Shown here one piece after another: positions 9,171 to 16,314 of a DNA stretch of 42,935 bases (positions are counted from its first letter, which is position 1; each line of letters begins with the position of its first letter). Location: positions 1-42,935 of the forward strand of contig CAXTOX010000019.1 of NCBI GenBank assembly GCA_964245885.1. Direction: 5' to 3'. Made by a program: the position numbers and the translations under genes. This DNA is from CAHJWO01 sp964245885. Its GTDB lineage: Bacteria; Verrucomicrobiota; Verrucomicrobiia; Chthoniobacterales; SZAS-18. Under the pieces are notes generated by a model. It was not told where the DNA came from, made no database searches, and worked only from the letters and a program-made list of their open reading frames with translations.

Positions 9171-9387
9171 GCCAAGCTTCTAAGAATGGTAGCCGGTGGG
9201 CGGCAACCAGATTTTGGATGTCCAGGAGTTCACGGGCATTAAAGCCCGAAGCGGAGGCATACGCAACTGGCTCCAACCAGAACTTGGCTTTGGCGCGTCC
9301 ACAGGCGACGTGGACATGAGGTGGCTCGGAACCATCGGCTGAATAGAAGAAAAACCGGCACGGGCCGATGCGCAAAATTGTGGGCAC
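9145..9387 (-). CDS. DUF4160-domain protein
   Basis: The protein is 80 residues if started at the GTG at 9387, which gives the typical family opening VPTILRIGPCRFFFYS; the open frame extends 26 codons further upstream without family similarity. The hallmark EPPHVHV and the AKFWLEPV strand are present, followed by a C-terminal helical part (FNARELLDIQNLVAAHR). It is first in a two-gene unit with the DUF2442 gene, which starts inside its last codons. The biochemical role is unknown. It is an accessory pair placed directly upstream of the pyr operon on the same strand. Confidence 0.8.
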   Translation of the reverse strand: MPTILRIGPCRFFFYSADGSEPPHVHVACGRAKAKFWLEPVAYASASGFNARELLDIQNLVAAHRLPFLEAWHAYFGPAR

Positions 9388-9511
9388 ACCGTGAAAAGCA
9401 CCGAAGCTTACAGAAGCGAAGACCAGGAACGGAGCTGTACGACCCGCATTTGGCTTGATTGCCACAGGCGATCAGCCTGCGCCGGCCGCATGACCTGCCA
9501 CCAGTCCTTTT

Positions 9512-9745
9512 TTACTTCCGCTCCTCGCGCCGCTTGTCGCGCCACGACGAACGGAAGCGGACGATCCAATCCAAGAGCGCCTTTTCAAAGCCGATGTCTT
9601 GGCCGGCCTTTTCGCTCTCCAGCCACTTGTGGCGCAGGATCTCCTCGCGCTCGGCGAGAAATTCTTTGTACAAGATCGAGTTCGTCACGAGGTCCGCGCC
9701 CTTTGTCGCGTCGGAGGGGGGGGGCTCTGGGGAAGAGGTTTTCAT
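9512..9745 (-). CDS. Small conserved-looking protein with C9 tract
   Basis: The 77-residue product starts at the ATG at 9745. It is hydrophilic and helical, with the segment FLAEREEILRHKWLESEKAG followed by DIGFEKALLDWIVRFR and a basic C-terminus (RDKRREERK). It reads as a genuine small protein, but I cannot name a family or function with certainty. Near the start, codons for Pro-Pro-Pro are written as a run of nine C on the coding strand (9716-9724), which could slip and shift the frame. Flanking spacers of more than 100 bases suggest a separate transcription unit. Confidence 0.6.
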   Translation of the reverse strand: MKTSSPEPPPSDATKGADLVTNSILYKEFLAEREEILRHKWLESEKAGQDIGFEKALLDWIVRFRSSWRDKRREERK

Positions 9746-9967
9746 ACCTAACTGGCCTGAAGCATGGGGCGCACCATCCGGCACGCTCCAATCTGCCCGG
9801 ACCAAAACAGTCATCCGAAGGGATGGACGAAAGCGAACACAATATCTTTCACCGTGACAAACAAAAAACACCGCCGGTCTTTACAAACCCGGTGAAAATT
9901 ATTGTCCCGTTCACTCTTTGATCCGGTCTGAACCGACGTTTGGATGCGTCGAAGGAAGATTTGCCCC

Positions 9968-11023
9968 TCAAACCGGCAGGGTGCGGTTGACGCGTTCCGC
10001 GATGTCCGCGAACGCCCGGCCGACCGCGCCGGTAGGTTCCGCCGCCACGATCGGCGTCCCGCGGTCGCCGGACTCGCGCGTGGCGATGTCGATGGGAACC
10101 TCTCCCATGAGCGGGACTTGCAAACGCGCGGCTTCGCGCCGTCCGCCACCCTCGCCGAAGATGTTGTAGCGCTTCCCGTCGCTCGGCGAGAGGAAATAAC
10201 TCATGTTCTCGATGATGCCGAGCACGGGCACGTTCGTCTTGAGGAACATGCTCACCGCCTTGCGCGCGTCGATGAGCGCGACCTCCTGCGGGGTCGTGAC
10301 GATCAACGCCCCCGACAACGCCACCGTTTGCACGATGGTCAGTTGAATGTCGCCCGTGCCCGGCGGCAGGTCGAGGATGAGGTAGTCCAACTCGCCCCAG
10401 GCCACGCGCCGCAGGAATTGCTGGGTGTATTTCGTCACCATCGGCCCGCGCAGGATGGCGGGAGACTCGTCGCTGTGCAGCAGGAACGCCATCGACATGA
10501 GCTGGACGCCGTGCGCCTCGACGGGATTGATCCGCTCGTCCTCGGTCGCGGTGGCGGCCTCGCGGGTGCCGAACATCATCCCCACGCTCGGCCCGTACAG
10601 GTCGCAGTCGCAGAGTCCCACCATCGCCCCCGTGCGCCGGAGCGCCACGGCGAGGTTGGCCGCGACGGTGGACTTGCCCACGCCGCCCTTGCCGCTGGCC
10701 ACGGCGACGACGTGCTTGACGCCGTCGATGCGGTTTGGCCCCGCGCCCGTGGCGGCGTTGGTCAGCGGGTTCTGGATGTCGAAGCGCAGGTCGATCCGCC
10801 CGATCCCGGGCAGGGTGCGCAGCGCCTCCTCGGCTTCCGCCTTGATCTGCTGCGGGACGGCCGCCTGGTTGGTGGCAATCGACACAAAAACCGTCACGTC
10901 CCCGCCGCTGACCTCGACGTTTTTGATGATCCCGAAGGAGACGATGTCGCGGCTGAAGCCGGGGTAACGGACCCGGCGGAGTTGTTCGAGAACCTGTTCG
11001 TTGGAGAAGGCAGCAGTGGACAT
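9968..11023 (-). CDS. Mrp/ApbC-family iron-sulfur carrier ATPase
   Basis: The 351-residue protein has an N-terminal MIP18 (DUF59) domain (about 1-95) and a MinD-like P-loop ATPase domain with the deviant Walker A SGKGGVGKST (about 109-118), a Walker B-like LILDLPPGTGD and the IENMSYF element. Members carry and transfer Fe-S clusters. The C-terminal CxxC that binds a cluster in the E. coli protein is replaced here by SPSD after IENMSYFL, a variant I recall from other lineages. The gene stands alone, 57 bases from the next gene downstream on the right. Family assignment is firm; cluster-binding ability is uncertain. Confidence 0.92.
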   Translation of the reverse strand: MSTAAFSNEQVLEQLRRVRYPGFSRDIVSFGIIKNVEVSGGDVTVFVSIATNQAAVPQQIKAEAEEALRTLPGIGRIDLRFDIQNPLTNAATGAGPNRIDGVKHVVAVASGKGGVGKSTVAANLAVALRRTGAMVGLCDCDLYGPSVGMMFGTREAATATEDERINPVEAHGVQLMSMAFLLHSDESPAILRGPMVTKYTQQFLRRVAWGELDYLILDLPPGTGDIQLTIVQTVALSGALIVTTPQEVALIDARKAVSMFLKTNVPVLGIIENMSYFLSPSDGKRYNIFGEGGGRREAARLQVPLMGEVPIDIATRESGDRGTPIVAAEPTGAVGRAFADIAERVNRTLPV

Positions 11024-11080
11024 AGCGAGGCGGGTGGTCAGTTTGCCACGCCCGGGCCGAAAGGCAACGCGTACGGCGGG

Positions 11081-11407
11081 TTAATCCTGCGGCGCGGCCT
11101 TGAGCTTGTCGCTGACCTGTCCCAGCAACGAGCCTTTGGCCGTGTCGATGCCGGCGGCCTGGTAGAAACCGCAGTTGCCGGTCAATCCGCGGTACGCCAG
11201 CGCGCCGCCGAATCCTAACAGGAACAGTTGCTTGAAGGAGCGCGGCACCAACGCCGCCACCACCATCAACACCCCCACGGTCAACGAGACCAGCGCCTCG
11301 ACCGAACCGACGTTGCGCGGGGCGGCGGCGGGCGTTGGCGGGGAGGCGTCAGTGGCCTTGCGGCGGCTGCGGGAGCGGGTGGGGGCAGTCTGGGCAGCTC
11401 GTCTCAT
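11081..11407 (-). CDS. Small membrane protein, DUF2892/YgaP-like
   Basis: This 108-residue protein has a basic Ala/Pro-rich N-terminus (~35 residues), then two hydrophobic segments (SLTVGVLMVVAALVP and FLLGFGGALAYRGLTG) ending in GNCGFYQAAGIDTA. The pattern GALAYRGLTGxCxxYxxxGI is characteristic of the two-helix DUF2892/YgaP-type membrane module, often found alone or in front of cyclase/dehydrase domains. The ATG at 11407 is the first in frame. Function is unknown. It lies 57 bases upstream of the Mrp gene on the same strand, so the two may be cotranscribed. Confidence 0.75.
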   Translation of the reverse strand: MRRAAQTAPTRSRSRRKATDASPPTPAAAPRNVGSVEALVSLTVGVLMVVAALVPRSFKQLFLLGFGGALAYRGLTGNCGFYQAAGIDTAKGSLLGQVSDKLKAAPQD

Positions 11408-11545
11408 CGCTCTAAATCGCACCGGAGCGGCCGAATGGTTTTCCCCGTGTGCAGCAAAGCGCGCGAGGCATCCCGAGCCGGCTCTGACAACGTATTGGAC
11501 GAGCACGCAATATCTGACGATTGACGACACGCCCGGCTTTTCACG

Positions 11546-12955
11546 ATGACTCGTCCCACCCAAGACCAACTTGCTTCCGCCGTGCGCCAGAACTTTGATT
11601 TCTCGCGGCAGCCCTGCGCGTTTTTTCCGTTGGTGGACCAGCCGCCGGCAGCCCGGTGCGAACTGTGCGTGGCGATCCCCGTGCACAACGAGGAGGCCGG
11701 GATCGCGGCGACGCTCGGCGCGCTGGCGGCGCAGGTCGATCTGGCCGGACAGCCGTTGGACCCGGTGACCTACGAGGTGCTCGTTCTGGCGAACAATTGC
11801 ACCGACCGGACCCTGGAAGTGGCGCGGGCGTTCGGCGCGGCGCACCGCCGCTTCCGCCTCCACTTGATCGATGTTCCCCTCGAAGCTCCGCACGCCCACG
11901 TCGGCGCGGCGCGGCGGCTCGTGATGGACGAGGCGTGCCGACGGTTGGCTTCCCTTGGCCACCGGCGCGGGGTGGTGGCCTCCACGGACGGCGACACCCA
12001 GGTGCGTCCCGACTGGGTGGCGGCGACCCTGCGCGAGATCGCGCGCGGGGCGGATGCCGTGGGCGGACGCATCGAAGCGAGCGCCGCAGAGATCGGCGCA
12101 CTGGAACCCGGCGCGCGGCGTTATTACCGGCGCGACCGTGCCTACCGGATGCTGCGTTCCGCGTACGAGAGCGCGTTGGACCCGGACCCCTTCAATGCCT
12201 GGCCGCGTCATCACCATTGCTTCGGGGCGAGCCTGGCGGTGACGGTCGAGACCTATCTGGTCACCGAGGGCATGCCGGTGCTGCCCTACTTGGAAGACAT
12301 GGCTTTCCACCGGGAACTCGAACGCATCGGCGCGAAGGTTCGGCAGAGTCCGGACGTTGGCGTCTTCACGTCCCTGCGTTGCGCCGGGCGGGTGAGGGTG
12401 GGGCTGTCGGGAACGCTCTCGACCTGGACCCGCGCCGCCGCCGCCGGAGAACCCTGGGTCGTGGACTCGCCCGCCGCCATCGAGCTGGAGTCCGTGCACC
12501 GGGCGCGGGTGCGGGCGTTGTGGCGGGAAGCGGTCACGAAACGCCATGTGGCTCAGGCGGCCGCCGAGTTGCAGGTCGACGCGGCCTGGTTCGAGACGGC
12601 CTGGCGGGCGGCTGCCAGTCAGGGAGAGCTTTACCAGAAAGTCCGCGCACGGCAGGAACGGGCGGGCGTGGGGCCGGGCGCGGTTCCGCGGGTGGATGTC
12701 ACCGTGGCCATCGCAGGCTTGCGGGAACGGCTGGCTGTCCACCGCCCCGGCTTGCGGCTGGCCTCTAGGCTCGCTCGAACAGGTCGAGCCGGTACTTTTC
12801 CTCCTTGCGCCCGGACAGGTGCCGCAACGGGCTCGGGTCCGGGCGAGCCAGCTCCAAAAACGTCTCGTGAACCTCGTCGCCCGTCAGAGGATAATCGTGG
12901 ACTTCGGGTGTCCAGTGAACCAGCAGGAGATGCCCGGCCGGTGCCAGTTGCCTGA
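11546..12955 (+). CDS. Glycosyltransferase family 2 protein
   Basis: The open frame is 469 codons. Residues ~45-270 form a GT-A fold: CVAIPVHNEEAGIAATLGAL, NNCTDRT, and the DxD-like STDGDTQVRPDWVA. It would transfer a sugar from a nucleotide donor; the acceptor is unknown. From about codon 408 (nt 12768) the translation becomes Arg/Pro/Gly-rich and lies antisense to the methyltransferase gene. In another frame a TAG sits at 12766, so the native end is probably near 12768 and a small frameshift may have extended the protein. It is divergent from the DUF2892-like gene across 138 bases and belongs by content with the methyltransferase and acyl-CoA-dehydrogenase-like genes to its right. Confidence 0.82.
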   Translation: MTRPTQDQLASAVRQNFDFSRQPCAFFPLVDQPPAARCELCVAIPVHNEEAGIAATLGALAAQVDLAGQPLDPVTYEVLVLANNCTDRTLEVARAFGAAHRRFRLHLIDVPLEAPHAHVGAARRLVMDEACRRLASLGHRRGVVASTDGDTQVRPDWVAATLREIARGADAVGGRIEASAAEIGALEPGARRYYRRDRAYRMLRSAYESALDPDPFNAWPRHHHCFGASLAVTVETYLVTEGMPVLPYLEDMAFHRELERIGAKVRQSPDVGVFTSLRCAGRVRVGLSGTLSTWTRAAAAGEPWVVDSPAAIELESVHRARVRALWREAVTKRHVAQAAAELQVDAAWFETAWRAAASQGELYQKVRARQERAGVGPGAVPRVDVTVAIAGLRERLAVHRPGLRLASRLARTGRAGTFPPCARTGAATGSGPGEPAPKTSREPRRPSEDNRGLRVSSEPAGDARPVPVA

Positions 12956-13367
12956 CGGTCAGATCGCGGAGCTTCCGCAGGTCGGGCATCGCGAGGTAAT
13001 AACCGACCTCGGAAACCACGATCAGGTCGAACGGACCTTCGGGAAATTCGACCGGCAAGGTGCGCTGCTGGAACCGGACGTTGTCCAAGGCGGCGCAACG
13101 CTCGCGGGCGGCCCGGAGCGCCCGTTCGGAGAGGTCGACCGAAAGCAGACGTCCGCACCAGCCGGCCAATTGGGCGGTGAGGATGCCGATGGAGCAGCCC
13201 GCTTCAAACGCCGAAGGGTACAGCGGACGCGGCAGAGCGGCGAGGGTCGCGGCGTACTTGGCGGCCTCGTACGGACTGGAGGCGAACTTCCAGGGGTCCG
13301 GGTTGGCGCGATACACGTCGTCGAAGTAACGCGAGGAGAGGGTGTCGGGGGCGTTGGGGTTGGGCAT
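12765..13367 (-). CDS. NodS-like SAM-dependent methyltransferase
   Basis: The 200-residue protein matches the NodS type of class I methyltransferase: opening SRYFDDVYRANPDPWKF, SAM-binding motif I FEAGCSIGILTAQLA, acidic strand LLSVDLSERAL, and motif IV FDLIVVSEVGYYL. NodS proteins N-methylate a deacetylated glucosamine in Nod-factor synthesis; outside rhizobia related genes occur in loci with a GT2, an acyl-CoA-dehydrogenase-like protein and often a PIG-L deacetylase. The first two partners flank it here; no PIG-L gene is in the window. Its 3' end is overlapped by the convergent GT2 frame. The substrate is unknown. Confidence 0.88.
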   Translation of the reverse strand: MPNPNAPDTLSSRYFDDVYRANPDPWKFASSPYEAAKYAATLAALPRPLYPSAFEAGCSIGILTAQLAGWCGRLLSVDLSERALRAARERCAALDNVRFQQRTLPVEFPEGPFDLIVVSEVGYYLAMPDLRKLRDLTVRQLAPAGHLLLVHWTPEVHDYPLTGDEVHETFLELARPDPSPLRHLSGRKEEKYRLDLFERA

Positions 13368-13407
13368 GGTGAGTGGCGGGTTAGCTGCTCCTCTGGCAAC
13401 GGCCGGA

Positions 13408-13506
13408 ATTTATCCACAGATTACGCAGATTTTAGGAAGGAAGAGACTGCCAAAGCTTTTCCTCCTGTCTGTCATCTGCGGAAATCTGCGTAATCTGTGG
13501 ATAAAT
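13408..13506. repeat. Perfect 25-bp inverted repeat around a 49-bp core
   Basis: The left arm 13408-13432 (begins ATTTATCCACAG, ends GCAGATTT) is exactly reverse-complementary to 13482-13506. Inside, partial copies of the unit ATCTGCG/ATCTGTGG continue next to the right arm and AGGAAGGAAGAG opposes CTTTTCCTCCT. It fills the spacer between the methyltransferase and acyl-CoA-dehydrogenase-like genes, both on the minus strand. Confidence 0.9.
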
Positions 13507-13513
13507 CTGCCTC

Positions 13514-14701
13514 TCACCTCCCCGCCGGCCACATGGCGGACGCCGTGCGCGTGTCTTCGAGGACGTGCCGGCCGATCCGCTCGATCACGGTGTCCGGGGC
13601 GGGCTGGCGCAGGTACATCGTCAGGTCGCGCACCATCCGCCCGAACGGATCGGGCCGCATCATCCCGCGCGCGCCGACCATGCGCTGCGTTTCGCGGATC
13701 ACGTCCTGGCTGATGGCCTCGATGGCGGTGCGCGTCATCGCCGCGTAGACGGTGATCGCGGGACTTTCGTCCGGGGGGCGCTCCCAGGCCGCCGCCGCGC
13801 CTTGCAGCCAGAGGTTGCCTGACTCGATGGCCATGGCCATCTGCGAGGCGCGCAAACGTTGCGGGAAGTAGTCCGTGCGGCCGAGCCGTTGCAGGTAAAA
13901 ACGTGCCGCGTCGTAGAGCGCCTCCGCGCCGCCGAGCTGCACGGCGGCAAAGCGGATCGCGCCACCGTTGAACCACGGATCGCGGTAATAAGCGTCCGGC
14001 GGGCCGATCAGGTCTTCCGGGCCGAGTTCGACCCCGGTGAAATCCACGGCGGCGCTGACGGTGGACTCCATACCGACGGGCTGCCACCAGCCATGGTCGA
14101 TGCCCAAGTCAACCCGGTCCATGGGCACCACGCACATCTGCCAGCCGCCGCCGGGCAGCCGGCCGGTGATGATCGGCCGCGTGACGTGACCCGCCCCCGA
14201 ACAAAAAAGCTTGCTGCCTTCGAGGCGGAAGCGGCCCGCGCCGAGGTCCACGAAGCGGATGCCGCCCGCTTCCTCGGCGTTCCACACGCCGAAGATCCGC
14301 CGCTCTCGATGGACTTCATCCGCCGCCCGGGTCAGTTGTTCGTCCGAACCGAACAGCGCGATCAGCGACAGGGCGTTCACGTGACCCTCGTAGAGGCGTC
14401 CCGCCGGCAGGCTGCCGCGGCCGATGTGCTTGAGCAAACGCAGCAGCGGCAGCGCCGCGCCGGGACCCGCGTGAAGACCGTCGCCGCCGAGTTCACGCGG
14501 CAGGGCGCTGGCGAGCAGTCCGGCGTCGGCGATCCAGCCGAATTCCTGAACCGGAAATCCAGGCGTCTCCCGGCTCGCCGGTCCGGCCGAAGGCTCGTCG
14601 AGGCGGGCGGCGTGCTCCGCGCAACGTTTCGCCACGGTCGCCGCCCGTGCCAACAGGTCGTTGGCGGCGGCGGGGTCGAGGGTGGAAGGCGGTGAGTGCA
14701 C
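13514..14701 (-). CDS. Acyl-CoA dehydrogenase-like flavoprotein
   Basis: With the GTG at 14701 as start the protein has 395 residues, usual for the family; the open frame continues upstream but reads as antisense of the photolyase-like gene. Recognisable parts are the N-terminal helical domain (FGWIADAGLLASALPRELGG), the middle beta domain (GVWNAEEAGGIRF, KLFCSGAGHVTRP) and the C-terminal helices (ESGNLWLQGAAAAWER, RETQRMVGARGMM). True acyl-CoA dehydrogenases oxidise fatty acyl-CoA with FAD; divergent members in glycan loci may act on other carriers. It is placed with the NodS-like methyltransferase and GT2, suggesting a glycolipid or modified-sugar pathway, which is inference. Confidence 0.85.
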   Translation of the reverse strand: MHSPPSTLDPAAANDLLARAATVAKRCAEHAARLDEPSAGPASRETPGFPVQEFGWIADAGLLASALPRELGGDGLHAGPGAALPLLRLLKHIGRGSLPAGRLYEGHVNALSLIALFGSDEQLTRAADEVHRERRIFGVWNAEEAGGIRFVDLGAGRFRLEGSKLFCSGAGHVTRPIITGRLPGGGWQMCVVPMDRVDLGIDHGWWQPVGMESTVSAAVDFTGVELGPEDLIGPPDAYYRDPWFNGGAIRFAAVQLGGAEALYDAARFYLQRLGRTDYFPQRLRASQMAMAIESGNLWLQGAAAAWERPPDESPAITVYAAMTRTAIEAISQDVIRETQRMVGARGMMRPDPFGRMVRDLTMYLRQPAPDTVIERIGRHVLEDTRTASAMWPAGR

Positions 14702-14795
14702 GGGGATCGTAAAAAGGGACAAAGCGCATACGTTTTCTCCGGACAGATGGCCGCAAGTGATTTGTCTCCGGCGCCCCCGGACAGGAGGCCGGGGA

Positions 14796-16118
14796 TCAAC
14801 GACGGTGATGCTTGCTGCGGCGTTGGCGCGGCACGGGGGCGGCACCCTCCCGATCCTCCCCGTGGCCGAGCAAGTCGGCACGGGCACCTTGCCAGAAGCG
14901 AAAGTAGCCCGACTCGGCGTGCGGCAGGGTCTGCACGTCTTCCTCTCGCCAGATCAGGTGCAGGCGGATGCCCACGCGCTCCAGCCGCGTCCGCAACGCC
15001 GGCAACTGTTCCCACAAAGGACCCACGGCCGGACGCATCGCCACCACCGTCCGCAGACCGTGCGCCCCGACCCAGAGGGCGAGCCCATCGGACAGGGACG
15101 TGGTTTCTTCAAAGGCCGTGCCCGCGCCGAAGTGTTCCCCCGCGCGCCGCAGCCCGTCGCGCAACGTTGTCTCCAGATAACCGCGCCGCACTTCGCTGAT
15201 GCCGTCGCCCGCGTCCATCCCCGCGAAGACGCCCGCCGGGCGCAGACCTGCCAGGGCCGCGGCGGTTTCCACGCACAGGTCGTCGCCGTGTACCCACAGC
15301 CCGGTTGGCGCGGGAAGGTCTGCTGGCAGCGCGGTGTCGCCGGCGTCTTCCGGCTCCTCCGGGCGCGGCGTTTCCGGCAGGTCCACCCGGGCGGGTTGTG
15401 CGAGCTTGTCGTCGAGCTGCTCCAGGCCGCCGCCGTGGGCCGCGAGCAGGTCGGGCGCGGCGTAGCGCTCCAGGTTGGAACGGCGTGTCAGGTAGGGTTT
15501 GCCCACGGTCTGGACGCCTGCCACCCAGCGCCAGGAAAGCGTGTTGGAAGCCGGGTCGGCGTCGAGCAGGTGGCGATAAAAGAAGTCCGCGCCGAGTTCC
15601 CAGGGCAGCTTCTCCGTGTGAATCCACCAGCCAGCGAACCACATGCGCGCGTGGTTGTGCAGGTAGCCGGTCGTAAGCAGCTCGTCAGCGAAATAATCCA
15701 TGATCTCGACGCCGCTGCGGCCGGCCTCGATCTCGGCGATGCGCTTGGCCTGGTAACCGCGCAGTTCCCCGCGTCGGCGCGCGGCGTCGGCGCGGTAGTC
15801 GGTCCACACGGACGGGCGCAGTTCCAGCCAGCTCTTCCAGTACCGCCGCCAGAGGATCTCCTGCACGAACTTTTCCACGCGCGGGAACGGATGCGCGGCC
15901 AGCGTGGCGGCGATCAGCTCGTACTCGGTGACCAGCCGCTGGCGGACCGCGGGCGACAGGCGCGAGACGGCGCGGTGGCCGGGGCGCACGCCGTTGCGCG
16001 CTGCGTCGTAGGCGGGGACTCGCGGCAGGAACTCCTCCCAGGCGCGCAGGGCCTCGTCACGGGTGCGCGGGAAGGCGGCGGGCTGATCGGCGGTGACGGT
16101 TTCCTGGTCGGCGCTCAT
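14796..16118 (-). CDS. Photolyase-like FAD-binding protein without N-terminal antenna domain
   Basis: The 440-residue protein starts directly in the helical FAD-binding domain of the photolyase/cryptochrome superfamily. It has VEKFVQEILWRRYWKSWLE, the GYLHNHARMWFAGWWIH segment and the NTLSWRWVAGVQTVGKPYL segment that correspond to the canonical FAD pocket. The N-terminal alpha/beta antenna domain of classical photolyases is missing. Instead about 150 C-terminal residues (from LWVHGDDLCVETAAAL) look like an alpha/beta domain. DNA-repair activity is plausible but unproven; some such proteins are annotated only as FAD-binding. The ATG at 16118 faces a symmetric promoter-like element. It is divergent from the GH1 fusion gene. 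Confidence 0.85.
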   Translation of the reverse strand: MSADQETVTADQPAAFPRTRDEALRAWEEFLPRVPAYDAARNGVRPGHRAVSRLSPAVRQRLVTEYELIAATLAAHPFPRVEKFVQEILWRRYWKSWLELRPSVWTDYRADAARRRGELRGYQAKRIAEIEAGRSGVEIMDYFADELLTTGYLHNHARMWFAGWWIHTEKLPWELGADFFYRHLLDADPASNTLSWRWVAGVQTVGKPYLTRRSNLERYAAPDLLAAHGGGLEQLDDKLAQPARVDLPETPRPEEPEDAGDTALPADLPAPTGLWVHGDDLCVETAAALAGLRPAGVFAGMDAGDGISEVRRGYLETTLRDGLRRAGEHFGAGTAFEETTSLSDGLALWVGAHGLRTVVAMRPAVGPLWEQLPALRTRLERVGIRLHLIWREEDVQTLPHAESGYFRFWQGARADLLGHGEDREGAAPVPRQRRSKHHRR

Positions 16119-16203
16119 GGAAGGATGCCAGAGAGAACGCCGCCGGGCCGCCGGCAAGATGCTTTCTTTTCCTTGTGCAAAATCATCAATCTTAGGTATC
16201 GGC

Positions 16204-16231
16204 GGGAACGTATAACCTATCCACCGTTCCC
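16204..16231. promoter_or_regulatory. Symmetric GGAAC-N16-GTT element between divergent genes
   Basis: GGGAACG (16204-16210) and CGTTCCC (16225-16231) form a perfect inverted repeat. Read on either strand it gives GGAAC, 16 bases, GTT (equivalently N15 before CGTT), the layout of ECF sigma factor promoters. The centre is about 98 bases from both divergent start codons. It could be a back-to-back ECF promoter pair or an operator for a dimeric repressor. Confidence 0.5.
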
Positions 16232-16314
16232 AGATCACGGCCCGGACACGCAAGAGCGGCGTGACTTCCCCAACCACCCGGGACCAGGAATGATGGCTGC
16301 GGACCGTCCCACCT

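Noticed and set aside
14702..14887. N-terminal extension of the acyl-CoA-dehydrogenase-like gene
   Set aside because: The extension is antisense-like, Arg/Pro-rich and overlaps the photolyase-like gene end.
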